From Lachnospiraceae bacterium (lineage in GTDB: Bacteria; Bacillota; Clostridia; Lachnospirales; Lachnospiraceae): 5,280 nucleotides of DNA. Of the stretch, positions 5,266-5,280 are shown piece by piece (position 1 is the stretch's first letter; each line of letters starts with the position of its first letter). The DNA lies in assembly GCA_019420465.1 (NCBI GenBank), contig JAHZHB010000152.1, positions 1 through 5,280 of the forward strand, in the 5' to 3' direction. The notes below the pieces were generated by a model. The model saw nothing but the letters and a program-made list of their open reading frames with translations, had not been told where the DNA came from and did no database searches. The translations under genes were made by a program, and so were the position numbers.

Positions 5266-5280
5266 TATCGGGGCCATAAA

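Overview
The window looks like chromosomal DNA from an anaerobic gut-type Firmicute, most likely Lachnospiraceae (Clostridia). This rests on AGGAGG-type ribosome binding sites, sigma-A style promoters, moderate base composition and the protein families present. The genus cannot be fixed from the sequence alone.

Left end (1-960): four head-to-tail copies of a 62-bp repeat open the window. Three are nearly identical and the fourth is decayed. They are followed by a gene remnant at about 317-757 that keeps only the C-terminal domain of a ketopantoate reductase (PanE/ApbA). Its first ~30 codons do not look like PanE. A perfect 18-bp stem at 844-904 forms a bidirectional terminator between this remnant and the convergent operon to its right.

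Centre (958-4709): a compact D-glycerate uptake and phosphorylation module. A GntP-family permease and a GlxK-type glycerate kinase form a minus-strand operon, kinase first. The kinase stop codon lies inside the permease Shine-Dalgarno sequence. Divergently transcribed is a CdaR/PucR-type activator with a sugar-diacid recognition domain and a C-terminal helix-turn-helix. The 245-bp divergent intergenic region holds a promoter for each side and several ACAG/CTGT and TGTTA/TAACA dyads that could be the regulator's operators. The expected circuit is that the regulator senses glycerate or a related acid, the permease imports it and the kinase phosphorylates it into glycolysis.

Right end (4710-5280): after a short gene-free stretch comes a near-consensus promoter (TTGAAA, 17 bp, TATAAT). 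Its spacer carries the perfect dyad ATACCC-CTAT-GGGTAT, the form of a CsoR/CstR-family operator. It drives a 101-residue protein with an N-terminal glycine-rich membrane segment and an acidic tail. This protein resembles the DUF6110/DUF1490 (PacL-like) partners of metal-transporting P1B ATPases. The window ends just after this gene, so the predicted ATPase would lie beyond the right edge. This promoter-gene pair is the most interesting part of the window.
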